DNA of 18,139 nt from DATAYF01 sp036272735 (GCA_036272735.1 DATAYF010000707.1:1-18139); one strand, 5' to 3'. Positions 6,830 to 14,197 are shown, counted from the first letter of the stretch. The notes: generated by a model not told the origin, from the letters alone. Program-made: numbers and translations.

Positions 6830-7771
6830 ATGGAACAACTGACTGATCAACAAGCGCTCCTGATGTTTTGGGCCATCGGTGACCTGCACTACCGCGCCCT
6901 TCCATTCTGGCACGAGCTGCACAGCGCACGGCTCGCGCCTATGTTCGACGACCTGCACGCGCTGTGGCAAACGGAAGGCAAGCCAGCCTTTTGCGTCTCG
7001 CCAGGCGACCTGGTCGAGACCTGTGCCATCGAGAACTATCAGCTTGCCAAAGCGCGACTGGCGGAAGAACTGGGGGATATCCCGTTGTATCCAGGTTTGG
7101 GGAACCACGAGTATCACGGACCGAATGGTGAAGACCCTTCGCGCATGGAGGCCACATTCAACGAAGTATGGCGCAAACCAGCGCGCTATAGCTGGGAGGC
7201 GGGCGAGGTCGTTGGTATTATGCTCGATTATCCCGACGTGAGCACGCTGGAAAATATTCAACGCGTCTATATTTCCAGCAGAACCTTGGCCTTCCTCGAC
7301 GATGAGCTTGCCAAACATCCCACACAGACCGCCATCATTTTCTTGCATTGTCCTCTTGCCAACACCGTGTTGGATCGCGATCCCGCACAGCATCGGGACT
7401 ACAACTCGCTGGAACACTTCTTCGCGCCAGAGAACTCACAGGAGGTGCGCGATATTTTAACGCGACACGATACCCCCAAACTCCTCTTTAGTGGGCATAC
7501 GCATACGGGCTGGGAAGCGCCAGGACTGGTAAAGGTTGAGCAGCTAGGCACACACAGCACTACGTTCGTCAATCTCATGTCGCCCTGGTATACGGGCCGA
7601 GGCACAGGTGCGCACATGTCCGAAGATTACCGTAGTGCCACCTATCGAGCCGACGAACCAGACGTGATCCCCACCTTCCAGGTGACGATTTATCAGCAGC
7701 AAGCCAGCATTCGTGTGCGTGACCACCGTACCCAACGCTGGCTCAAAGAGTGGATCGTGCCACTGCAATAA
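6830..7771 (+). CDS. Calcineurin-like metallophosphoesterase
   Basis: A 313-residue protein with all core motifs of the calcineurin-like phosphoesterase family, which uses two metal ions to hydrolyse phosphomono- or diesters. They are GDLH (D18, H20), PGDLVE (D60), GNHEY (N92, H93), FLHCPL (H173) and GHTHTG (H223, H225). There is no signal peptide or membrane segment, so it should be cytoplasmic. The substrate cannot be inferred. The ATG is preceded by GAAAGG with a 7-base spacer. A 19-bp stem follows the stop and probably ends transcription. The long gap after it means nothing downstream is cotranscribed. Confidence 0.9.
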   Translation: MEQLTDQQALLMFWAIGDLHYRALPFWHELHSARLAPMFDDLHALWQTEGKPAFCVSPGDLVETCAIENYQLAKARLAEELGDIPLYPGLGNHEYHGPNGEDPSRMEATFNEVWRKPARYSWEAGEVVGIMLDYPDVSTLENIQRVYISSRTLAFLDDELAKHPTQTAIIFLHCPLANTVLDRDPAQHRDYNSLEHFFAPENSQEVRDILTRHDTPKLLFSGHTHTGWEAPGLVKVEQLGTHSTTFVNLMSPWYTGRGTGAHMSEDYRSATYRADEPDVIPTFQVTIYQQQASIRVRDHRTQRWLKEWIVPLQ

Positions 7772-7810
7772 GCATAATAAGTGACCTGTAGGGATCGTTT
7801 TCCTCATGCA

Positions 7811-7855
7811 GAAGAGCAGCCTGCAAGATGCCACATATCTTGCAAGCTGCTCTTC
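7811..7855 (+). terminator. Stem-loop after the phosphoesterase gene
   Basis: A 19-bp stem (7811-7829 with 7837-7855) has one G-T type position and a 7-base loop. It starts 39 bases after the stop codon. The following bases are only moderately T-rich, so termination is likely but not classical. It could also stabilise the mRNA 3' end. Confidence 0.65.
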
Positions 7856-8390
7856 TATTCACAGATACTCCCCCCTCCACACGATCAACCCCATCTAGCA
7901 GCACGAGCAAAAACGTTCCATGCCCACTACCACCCATTGTCCCTAAAACACACGTTTCGCCTCGTTACTACGCGATAATCACCAGGTGCGAAGTCGCATT
8001 CCCCTTATTGGCTGCATTTTTCTTCAACCACCCATCCACGTACCAGCAGCACACCCCAGCAGCGCCATCTATCTTCTTCTCTGCTCTCCCACGCAACCAA
8101 CCCCGGTTCCCCCTTACCACGTGACCCGCACCTCTTCGTCCCACCCTACTACGTTGCTTCCACCAAACTTCGCTCTCTCTATCTTCCCCGTCACATTCCG
8201 CCCGTGTTCCCTAACCCAATCTAACCAATCCTGCCACATTCCCCCATCTTCCCCCATCTCCTGCCCCACCCTATCATCCCGAATTCCCCCAACCTACCCA
8301 CTACCATCATCTATCTTCTGCTTCAAGAGTTCATTCCTCTTTCGCATGAAAGAAATATACCATAAACTCATGAAAGTACAATGAATTGAT
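7856..8390. other. Non-coding C-rich (plus) / G-rich (minus) tract
   Basis: About 530 bp with very strong strand asymmetry: the plus strand is dominated by C and T with little G, especially from 8010 to 8330. Several frames stay open on the plus strand, but only because a C-rich sequence has few stops. Their products are Pro/Ser/Thr-rich, without ribosome sites or recognisable domains. The tract lies downstream of two convergent genes (phosphoesterase and transaldolase), so it is not a promoter region for either. Confidence 0.75.
8264..8290 (-). other. Canonical G-quadruplex motif
   Basis: On the minus strand four G-runs of at least three are separated by loops of 5, 6 and 1 bases (runs at 8286-8290, 8278-8280, 8269-8271, 8264-8267). 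Two further five-G runs follow at 8251-8255 and 8241-8245. This satisfies the usual G3+ N1-7 rule. If the transaldolase transcript reads on, the motif would lie in its 3' extension. Confidence 0.8.
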
Positions 8391-8447
8391 ATGTATTTAT
8401 CATGACGAAAAATTCACAGAACATACAAGAACATGGCAAAAAGAGCA

Positions 8448-9113
8448 TTACATTCTTTTCATCTTCTGCCAATCCTGTGAAAACTTCTCGACGGCCTGCT
8501 CTGTCAACTCGTCGGTAAGCATCTCAAGCAGCACTTGTGTAGGGACAGTTAGATCGTGGGAACCTGCCATCAGCGCCGAGGCTGCTTCCACCGAAGTTTT
8601 AATGCTAGAAGCCATGATACGCGTGGATAGTTGCTGGTTGCGCAAAAGCTGCGCCATCTTGGCGACGCGGTTGGGGGCGTCGATGCCGCAGCGCTCCAGC
8701 CGATTGTAGTAGGGGATAATGAAGTCCGCGTGGGCAAGCGCTGCGGTATACGCCTGGGCTACGGAGGTTACGGCGGTCATAGCGAAGTGGTATCCCTGGG
8801 CTTGCAGGCGCAGGGCCACACGCATACCGACGTTGGTGATGGGAATTTTGGGCATGACGCGCGCGACGTCGACCTGGATATACGACAGGGCTTGCGCATA
8901 CATGCCTTCTTCGTCGGTTGCGCCTGGCTGCATAAAGACCATGCCGCCCTGGCAACGCAAAAGTTCTGGCAACAGGTCTTGTGGTTCGAGCCTTTGTCCA
9001 CGTTCGCGGGCAGCGAGTAGAATGGAGGGGTTCGTCGTTACTCCGGCCAGTGGCACGGTTTTCGCTACTTCCGTGATATCATGGAGAAAAGCACTATCAA
9101 TGTAAAGGGCCAT
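8448..9113 (-). CDS. Transaldolase / fructose-6-phosphate aldolase-like protein
   Basis: A 221-residue short transaldolase of the TalC/FSA type, a cytoplasmic class I aldolase transferring or cleaving dihydroxyacetone units. It has the early Asp (D6), the GVTTNPS motif (24-30), the Schiff-base lysine K89 in PKIPIT, and the family tail motif near FIIPYYNRL (131-139). The length matches FSA/TalC. I chose ATG at 9113, with GGGAG 8 bases upstream; an in-frame ATG at 9128 would overlap the divergent gene by 10 bp. The start lies 5 bp from the start of the divergent methyltransferase, so its ribosome site and promoter must lie inside that coding sequence. Transaldolase or aldolase specificity cannot be decided. 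Confidence 0.9.
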   Translation of the reverse strand: MALYIDSAFLHDITEVAKTVPLAGVTTNPSILLAARERGQRLEPQDLLPELLRCQGGMVFMQPGATDEEGMYAQALSYIQVDVARVMPKIPITNVGMRVALRLQAQGYHFAMTAVTSVAQAYTAALAHADFIIPYYNRLERCGIDAPNRVAKMAQLLRNQQLSTRIMASSIKTSVEAASALMAGSHDLTVPTQVLLEMLTDELTEQAVEKFSQDWQKMKRM

Positions 9114-9118
9114 AGCAC

Positions 9119-10120
9119 ATGCTCCCATCTCGCTTATTAGCCGACACGCTACAGATACACGCCCAGGATCGGGTGTTGATTCTCAATTCGGCAGCCAATC
9201 CATTCGTTGAGCAGATTGCGCAACAGGGCATCTCCGGGTCGATAACGCTTGCCGAAGACAATGTTGCGATGGCGCAAACTGTCGTCGCAATCGCGCCTGC
9301 ACGCGTGCACCATGTTGCTTATCATAACTATACCTTACAGCAGCCAGCAACGACTATAGATGTGGCAGTGATAGATCTGCTGTATCAGCCAGGCAAGGCG
9401 TGGGTGCAGTATGGCCTGCAGGTAGCTTTGTATGCACTCAAGCCGGGCGGGCGTCTTTACGTGGTGGGCGCGAAGGATCGCGGCATCATGTCTACGGGCA
9501 AGCGTATGCAGGAGTATTTCAGCAACCTGGAAACGCTGGTTATCAGCAAAGGTCATCGTGTGCTGGGTGCACGCAAGCCACCAGACAATGCAGTACAGCA
9601 GGCCGAAGTGCTGCACGAGCCGGGTATTTTTGCCGCCAACCGGCTTGACGAAGGGACGCGACTTTTGTTAGAGGCGCTGCGCGTTCGGGTCGACGATGAC
9701 GCGTTGGATATTGGTTGCGGAGCCGGATTTCTTGGCCTGCATATCGCCCGGCAAGCCAGCGCGGGGCAGGTGACGATGGTCGATGTAAGCCTGGCGGCTG
9801 TCGATGCAGCCCAACAAGCGCTGGTACGGAGTGGCCTGGACAACGTGCGTGTGCTGCCCAGCGATGGCGCGCAGGCCGTGCTCAACCAACGTTTCGATCT
9901 TGTCGTCACTAATCCACCATTTCACCAGGGAGGCATCCAGACAACCGGAATTGCCGAACGTTTCATCCGTCAGGCAGCGCAGGTGCTCAAGCCGCATGGG
10001 CGCTTCTACCTGGTTGCCAATCGTTTCCTGAAGTACGAGCCGACCATGCAAGCCTGCTTCGCCAGTGTCGAGGAGGTCGGCGGCAACACGAGATATAAGG
10101 TGCTGCTTGGAAAGTCATAA
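9119..10120 (+). CDS. RsmC-like class I SAM-dependent methyltransferase
   Basis: A 333-residue protein with the two-domain build of 16S rRNA guanine-N2 methyltransferases (RsmC/RlmG type). Residues 1-165 form a degenerate methyltransferase-like domain. The C-terminal MTS domain has the SAM-binding motif LDIGCGAGFLG (196-206), the acidic motif VDVS (221-224) and the catalytic NPPF (265-268). It probably methylates rRNA in the cytoplasm, but the exact target is an inference. ATG at 9119 has AAAGGG 9 bases upstream, which falls within the transaldolase coding region on the other strand. The start is nearly shared with that divergent gene. Confidence 0.88.
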   Translation: MLPSRLLADTLQIHAQDRVLILNSAANPFVEQIAQQGISGSITLAEDNVAMAQTVVAIAPARVHHVAYHNYTLQQPATTIDVAVIDLLYQPGKAWVQYGLQVALYALKPGGRLYVVGAKDRGIMSTGKRMQEYFSNLETLVISKGHRVLGARKPPDNAVQQAEVLHEPGIFAANRLDEGTRLLLEALRVRVDDDALDIGCGAGFLGLHIARQASAGQVTMVDVSLAAVDAAQQALVRSGLDNVRVLPSDGAQAVLNQRFDLVVTNPPFHQGGIQTTGIAERFIRQAAQVLKPHGRFYLVANRFLKYEPTMQACFASVEEVGGNTRYKVLLGKS

Positions 10121-10339
10121 AACGGTTCCTAAAGGCAATGCATGCGATTTTCTCGTTCTATTCGAAATTTGTCCTATCTTCTAGGCACAGCCATGCCGTT
10201 TTGGGTTACAATAGGAGTGTGCGCAATTCATGAGCAGTGTGATGTAACGTAATGCCACGTGTACCGTCCGTCTTAACGTAGCTTGCTCTATCGTCCTCTT
10301 AGTATTTCCTGGACTGAACAACGAGAAGTGAGGATACTC

Positions 10340-11263
10340 GTGATTGAGCCACGCGATGCATGTATTGATGCTGAAGGCATTCATCTCCACTATCTTGAGT
10401 GGGACCCACATGAAATTCTTCGTGAACAAAACGCGGCAACCGAGGATAGCGATAACGTTCCGATAGTCATGCTCCACGCGCTGGGAGCAACGGCTGAAAG
10501 TTGGCGGCTGGTTGCCAGCGAACTTTGTCAACGTCACCCGATCATAGCCTTCGATCTGCGCGGACATGGACAGAGCGAACATCCCGACGTGGGCTACGAC
10601 CTTGTCACAATGGCGGAAGACGTCATTCGTGGCATGGCGATGTTGGGTTTGGGGCAGGTTGTGCTGGTGGGGCACGGCTGGGGAGCGCGCGTCGCCCTGG
10701 TGTTGGCTGCTCGCCATCCTGCGCTGCTGAGCCACCTCATCCTTGTCGATTGCCCGCACGTAGAACCGCGTCACTGGCCCGATATGACGCGTGAACGCTT
10801 CATCAATGAAACAGGGGCCGCGAAGGTCTACGAGTCGCGGAGGCAATTTATTCAGGCGATACGGGCGGATATGGCGGCGTTCTGGTCGACAGAGGTGGAG
10901 CAGATTGTTAATGCCTACATTCGTGACTTGCCCGATGGGCGCGTGGAAGAGCATTTAAGTAACGCGCACCAGCGCCTCATTCGTGCAGCATTGTGGGAGG
11001 ACCACGCTCTTCCCTACTATAGTAAGCTGCGCTGTCCGGTGTTGTTGGTTCCGGCTGCAGCAGAACCGCAACCCGATGGCGAACTTCCTGAGCGGCTAGA
11101 GAACGCTGACGAGTTCTCGCTTGCCAAGGGTTACATGGCCCAACAGGTGGCGCGGGCGATTCAGTCATGCTCGGTGCTATGGATGCCGCATACCACGCAC
11201 GAAATCCAGTTTCAGCGGCCCAAAGAACTGGCCGAGGCCATCGGCCAGTTTATACAAACGTGA
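10340..11263 (+). CDS. Alpha/beta-hydrolase fold protein lacking the nucleophile
   Basis: A 307-residue protein starting at GTG 10340, with GTGAGG about 6 bases upstream. The frame extends to TTG 10283, but without a ribosome site. The fold is clear: the oxyanion-region strand LHALGATAESW, then DLRGHGQS, and the nucleophile elbow GHGWGA (111-116). Relatives carry Ser or, in epoxide hydrolases and dehalogenases with GHDWGA, Asp at the central position. Here it is Gly113 (codon GGC, one base from Asp GAC). The C-terminal His287 is kept, while the usual acid-bearing loop after LLVP reads AAAEPQ. It may therefore be a non-catalytic binding protein or use another mechanism. The TGA stop lies at the boundary of the RNA element that follows. 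Confidence 0.85.
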   Translation: MIEPRDACIDAEGIHLHYLEWDPHEILREQNAATEDSDNVPIVMLHALGATAESWRLVASELCQRHPIIAFDLRGHGQSEHPDVGYDLVTMAEDVIRGMAMLGLGQVVLVGHGWGARVALVLAARHPALLSHLILVDCPHVEPRHWPDMTRERFINETGAAKVYESRRQFIQAIRADMAAFWSTEVEQIVNAYIRDLPDGRVEEHLSNAHQRLIRAALWEDHALPYYSKLRCPVLLVPAAAEPQPDGELPERLENADEFSLAKGYMAQQVARAIQSCSVLWMPHTTHEIQFQRPKELAEAIGQFIQT

Positions 11264-11487
11264 CACTCCCCGCCATAAAAGAGCAGGGATTCTTCCTTCA
11301 TCCATGAGACTTGCCCATCGGTCTCGCAACTGAAAGGTAGAGGTCCTATGTCCAGAAGCGTTAGGCAAACCGAAGCGTGCAGGTTCCCGAGGGGCACTCG
11401 GTACCAACCACAGTTTCTTGTGGTGGCTGAAGCCAGACCGACCGCGAGGTGGGTAGCATGCCTCATCGTCCTTCGACGAATTTTTTT
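11264..11487 (+). ncRNA. HEARO-like omega RNA (stand-alone IscB guide RNA candidate)
   Basis: The stretch folds into a chain of short hairpins. They are the left-end palindrome (11268-11288), GAGAC/GTCTC (11306-11325), CCGAG/CTCGG (11387-11401), ACCACA/TGTGGT (11407-11424), GGCT/AGCC (11425-11434), GAGG/CCTC (11446-11464), and a final TCGTC/GACGA stem with seven T (11466-11487) that acts as terminator. The layout matches my memory of HEARO, the omega RNA lying upstream of iscB. In that system the guide is the sequence 5' of the scaffold, here about 11248-11263 inside the hydrolase 3' end. The RNA could be processed from the hydrolase mRNA. Assignment is from pattern memory, not alignment. Confidence 0.6.
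11466..11487 (+). terminator. Intrinsic terminator ending the omega-RNA-like transcript
   Basis: A 5-bp stem (11466-11470 with 11475-11479) around a CTTC tetraloop, followed by A and seven T (11481-11487). Confidence 0.7.
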
Positions 11488-11510
11488 GTAATGGCTTCAT
11501 TTCATACAAA

Positions 11511-11531
11511 AGAGGATAGCAAATGTTCTAA
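11511..11531 (+). pseudogene. Remnant translation start, probably of a deleted iscB-like gene
   Basis: AGAGG (11511-11515) sits 7 bases before ATG (11523-11525), an ideal initiation site. The frame reads Met-Phe and then TAA (11529-11531). It lies where the nuclease gene normally begins after a HEARO RNA, and the right-end palindrome comes about 30 bases later. The simplest reading is an internal deletion of the whole coding region. Confidence 0.5.
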
Positions 11532-11641
11532 TGATTATCGATGAGGAAGAGTCATTCATCCCCGCTCTGAAGAGACAGGGCTTTCTGGCTCGTTTACTGT
11601 AAGATTTCACACCTCTTTTTTTTAGGAAGGCAATAGTCTCT

Positions 11642-13255
11642 ATGGGTATCGCACTTTACCTGAATGGCAATCTGTATACAATGGACGTGCAGCAGCCCAG
11701 GGCGCAGGCTATGGCGGTTGATACCGCCAGCGGGCGTATCCTGGCCGTTGGGAGCAACGACGAAGTACGGCGTTATGGAGGCCAACGCCCGGAGCTGGTT
11801 GATTTACGCGGCCGCACTGTCGTGCCCGGCTTTATCGATGCCCATATTCACCTGCTCGCGGCGGCCTATCGTGCTCAGCAGATCGACGCCTCCCACTGCA
11901 TTAGTGAAGAGCAGGTCGCCGACCTGGTACGTGCCCGCGCTGCTCACATTCCTAAGGGGCGCTGGATACAGGGTAGCCATTGGCACAAAGACGCGTGGTC
12001 GAGTGCGCAATTCCCCTCTAAAGCTTCGCTCGACGCCGCTGCCCCTGATCATCCGGTGGCTCTGTGGAGCAAGGATGGTCACGTGCTGTGGGTCAACTCC
12101 CTGGCGCTCCACAAAGCAGGCATCACAGCAGAGACGCCCGATCCCGCCACGGGCGCGATCCTGCGCACGGGGAGCGGTGAACCCACGGGGGTCTTGCAGG
12201 AGGCGGGCGCAACCGAACTGGTAACTGACGTTATTGAGCATCGTGATCCTGTGATGAACGATACGTTATTGCGCGGCATCGTATCCGATCTGCTCAAGCG
12301 CGGCATCACCACCATCCACGATATCGAGGGCGAAGAGACGCGGCGCATCTTTCAAGCTATGTATGACGAGGGAGCGCTCAAGCTGCGCGTCGAGATGATC
12401 CTGCCGCGTCAGATGTTGCCCGAATTGCGCGTGCAGGGCGTCAAGAACGCGGAGAACGATCTGTTACGCATCAATGGCATCAAAATTTTTGCGGATGGCA
12501 CCCTGGGTTCGCAGACCGCCGCCATGCTCGAAGGCTTCGAGGGTAGCCCTGGTAACTATGGTTTGCTCAATCTGCCTGAAGCCGAGATGATGACGACCGT
12601 CAGAGATGCTGCCGCCCTGGGGCTGAATATTGCTATTCACGCGATTGGTGATCGTGCCGCTCGTGTAGCCCTCAACTCCATCGAATACGCCCAGCAACAA
12701 CTGGCGGCCGAACAGCCCACGTCCGCTAGCAAACCCAACTTGCGCTATCGTCTTGAGCATGTACAATTGATTGCGCCGGAAGACCTGGAGCGTATGCGCC
12801 GTATGGGGGTCGTCGCCTCTATCCAACCTTTCCATGCTGTAGCCGACCGTGACCTCGCCGAGCGCTATTGGGGCAAGCGCCATCGCCACGCCTACGCCTA
12901 TCGCACTATACGCGACAGCGGCATCCCTATCGCCCTGGGTTCGGATGCTCCCGTCGAAACCTACGATCCGCTGGATATCATTTACGCCGCCACGCAACGC
13001 AGTGACCCCAGCCACACGCGTCCATCCTGGTTGCCTGACCAGGCGCTACCCATCGCTGACGCGCTGTGGGGCTACACGCTTGGCGGTGCCTACGCGGGCG
13101 GTGAAGAGCAGCGCAAGGGTTCGCTCAGCGTGGGCAAGTTAGGGGATGCCGTCGTCTTGCGTGAAAACATCTACACCACACCGCAGGAGCACATCACCGA
13201 GAACGGCGTGCAAGCGACCATCGTGGGCGGTAACGTCGTCTACGGTGAGGTGTAG
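11642..13255 (+). CDS. YtcJ-like metal-dependent amidohydrolase
   Basis: A 537-residue protein of the amidohydrolase-3 (YtcJ-like) family, in which cytoplasmic zinc-type hydrolases act on amide or related C-N bonds. Visible are the N-terminal urease-like beta-sandwich (1-60), the metal motif GFIDAHIH (63-70), the lysine-containing strand GIKIFADGTLGSQT, HAIGDRA, RLEHVQ, and the late metal aspartate in LGSDAPVE. A C-terminal return to the sandwich contains GKLGDAVVL. The substrate is unknown. The ATG has AGGAAGG 11 bases upstream, slightly far. Only about 50 bp separate the start from the omega-RNA element, so that insertion may have displaced its original promoter. A large palindrome follows the stop. 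Confidence 0.92.
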   Translation: MGIALYLNGNLYTMDVQQPRAQAMAVDTASGRILAVGSNDEVRRYGGQRPELVDLRGRTVVPGFIDAHIHLLAAAYRAQQIDASHCISEEQVADLVRARAAHIPKGRWIQGSHWHKDAWSSAQFPSKASLDAAAPDHPVALWSKDGHVLWVNSLALHKAGITAETPDPATGAILRTGSGEPTGVLQEAGATELVTDVIEHRDPVMNDTLLRGIVSDLLKRGITTIHDIEGEETRRIFQAMYDEGALKLRVEMILPRQMLPELRVQGVKNAENDLLRINGIKIFADGTLGSQTAAMLEGFEGSPGNYGLLNLPEAEMMTTVRDAAALGLNIAIHAIGDRAARVALNSIEYAQQQLAAEQPTSASKPNLRYRLEHVQLIAPEDLERMRRMGVVASIQPFHAVADRDLAERYWGKRHRHAYAYRTIRDSGIPIALGSDAPVETYDPLDIIYAATQRSDPSHTRPSWLPDQALPIADALWGYTLGGAYAGGEEQRKGSLSVGKLGDAVVLRENIYTTPQEHITENGVQATIVGGNVVYGEV

Positions 13256-13278
13256 CACGAACGACCACCGCCGGAGAT

Positions 13279-13360
13279 GCCCTCCGCAAGGGGGTCGCTA
13301 CCATATACGGCGAAGCCATCCCATCGTGTATGGTAGCGACCCCCTTGCGGAGGGCCGTTT
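13279..13360 (+). repeat. 30-bp inverted repeat after the amidohydrolase gene
   Basis: Bases 13279-13308 pair with 13326-13355, with one G-T-type position and a 17-base loop. The sequence continues CCGTTTT, so it could work as a terminator for the amidohydrolase. The stem is longer and more GC-rich than needed, and it shares CTCCGCAAG with the 5286-5311 hairpin, hinting at a REP-like intergenic repeat. Confidence 0.85.
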
Positions 13361-13371
13361 TGGCAGCAGCA

Positions 13372-13380
13372 TGATATACT
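13372..13380 (+). promoter_or_regulatory. Extended -10 promoter of the TauE/SafE gene
   Basis: TGATATACT gives an extended -10 (TGn plus TATACT) 43 bp before the ATG. No correctly spaced -35 is seen, as is usual for extended -10 promoters. It lies just after the palindrome at 13279-13355. Confidence 0.45.
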
Positions 13381-13423
13381 CATAGATAGAACTCTATTTT
13401 TGCAAAACCAGAGGAACCTATTC

Positions 13424-14197
13424 ATGACCTTTCCAAACATCTTGCTTCTGTTCGTGACCGCTGTTTTAGGCGGAACGCTCAACTCGGTCGCTGGCGGCGG
13501 TAGCTTCTTTACTTTTCCGGCGTTGCTCTTTACCAATATGCCAGGCATACCCGCGAATGCGACTAGCACGGTAGCGCTCTGGCCCGGCTCGATTGCTGGC
13601 GCTGTGGCCTACCGAAACGAGTTGGCGAAACAGCAAAAGGGGCTGCTCCTCTTGCTCATAGGGACGAGTCTGATCGGCGGCATCCTGGGAGCGCTCCTGC
13701 TGCTGTATACCCCACAATCCACCTTCGTCCTCCTCATTCCTTATTTATTGTTGCTGGCGACACTGCTGTTCACCTTCAGTGGACCCATCACCGCACGTTT
13801 GCGCAAACAGTCCTTAGAAAAAAATGAACTTACCTGGAAGTCCTTGCTTGGTATATCTATCTTACAACTGGTAATCGCTACCTATGGCGGCTACTTTGGC
13901 GGGGGCATCGGTATCCTCATGCTGGCGAGTTTGGCACTGATGGGCCTGGAAAATATCCACGTGATGAACGCGCTCAAGACGGTGCTTGCCTCCTGCATCA
14001 ATGGCGTTGCCGTCGTCACTTTTATTATCGCGGGCATAGTCAGTTGGCCGCAGGCGCTTTTAATGATTGTTGGAGGTATTATCGGCGGATATGGCGGCGC
14101 GTATTATGCACGGAAAATTGATCCCAAATGGGTACGCCTGTTTGTCATGGTTATCGGCTTTGCCTTAACCATCTACTTCTTCGTCAAGTATAAGTAA
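13424..14197 (+). CDS. TauE/SafE (TSUP) family membrane permease
   Basis: A 257-residue integral membrane protein with about eight hydrophobic segments. It shows the two inverted half-repeats of the TauE/SafE family, marked by GGTLNSVAGGG (16-26) and YGGYFGGGIG (154-163), plus GGIIGGYGGAYYAR (217-230) near the end. Members export sulfite, sulfoacetate and other small anions; the substrate here is not determinable. The frame extends to TTG 13400, but ATG 13424 has GAGGAA 7-8 bases upstream. An MFS exporter follows after 50 bp on the same strand and may be cotranscribed. Confidence 0.92.
   Translation: MTFPNILLLFVTAVLGGTLNSVAGGGSFFTFPALLFTNMPGIPANATSTVALWPGSIAGAVAYRNELAKQQKGLLLLLIGTSLIGGILGALLLLYTPQSTFVLLIPYLLLLATLLFTFSGPITARLRKQSLEKNELTWKSLLGISILQLVIATYGGYFGGGIGILMLASLALMGLENIHVMNALKTVLASCINGVAVVTFIIAGIVSWPQALLMIVGGIIGGYGGAYYARKIDPKWVRLFVMVIGFALTIYFFVKYK

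Larger units (their letters stand above)
11264..11600 (+). mobile_element. Nuclease-less IscB/IS200-IS605-type element
   Basis: Two imperfect palindromes in the same orientation mark the ends: 11268-11288 (CCCCGC...GCAGGG, followed by ATTCTT) and 11560-11580 (CCCCGCTCT...AGAGACAGGG, followed by CTTTCT). Both resemble subterminal hairpins of the IS200/IS605 superfamily. The left end is preceded by GTGA, a junction I recall for HEARO elements. Inside are a structured RNA with terminator, then AGAGG and an ATG at 11523 that stops after Met-Phe. No transposase or nuclease frame remains. The exact right end is uncertain. It was probably mobilised in trans, if at all. Confidence 0.65.

Noticed and set aside
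7986..8384. 132-codon plus-strand frame in the C-rich tract, and overlapping frames at 7781-7978 and 7828-8124
   Set aside because: All three plus frames are open simply because the sequence is C-rich and stop-poor. The products are Pro/Ser/Thr-rich, with no ribosome site and no domain.
10121..10282. Possible tRNA or promoter in the gap before the hydrolase
   Set aside because: No cloverleaf can be drawn. A TACAAT at 10207-10212 lacks a -35 and an extended -10, so it was not called.
10283..10339. TTG start of the alpha/beta-hydrolase
   Set aside because: No ribosome site at 10283; GTG at 10340 has GTGAGG at good spacing and fits the fold start.
11177..11509. Minus-strand frame across the omega-RNA element, as a possible tnpB 3' end
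   Set aside because: No RuvC or zinc-finger motif of TnpB is visible. The T-run terminator, the stems and the remnant ATG all fit a plus-strand RNA better, although a minus-strand TnpB-type omega RNA is not fully excluded.
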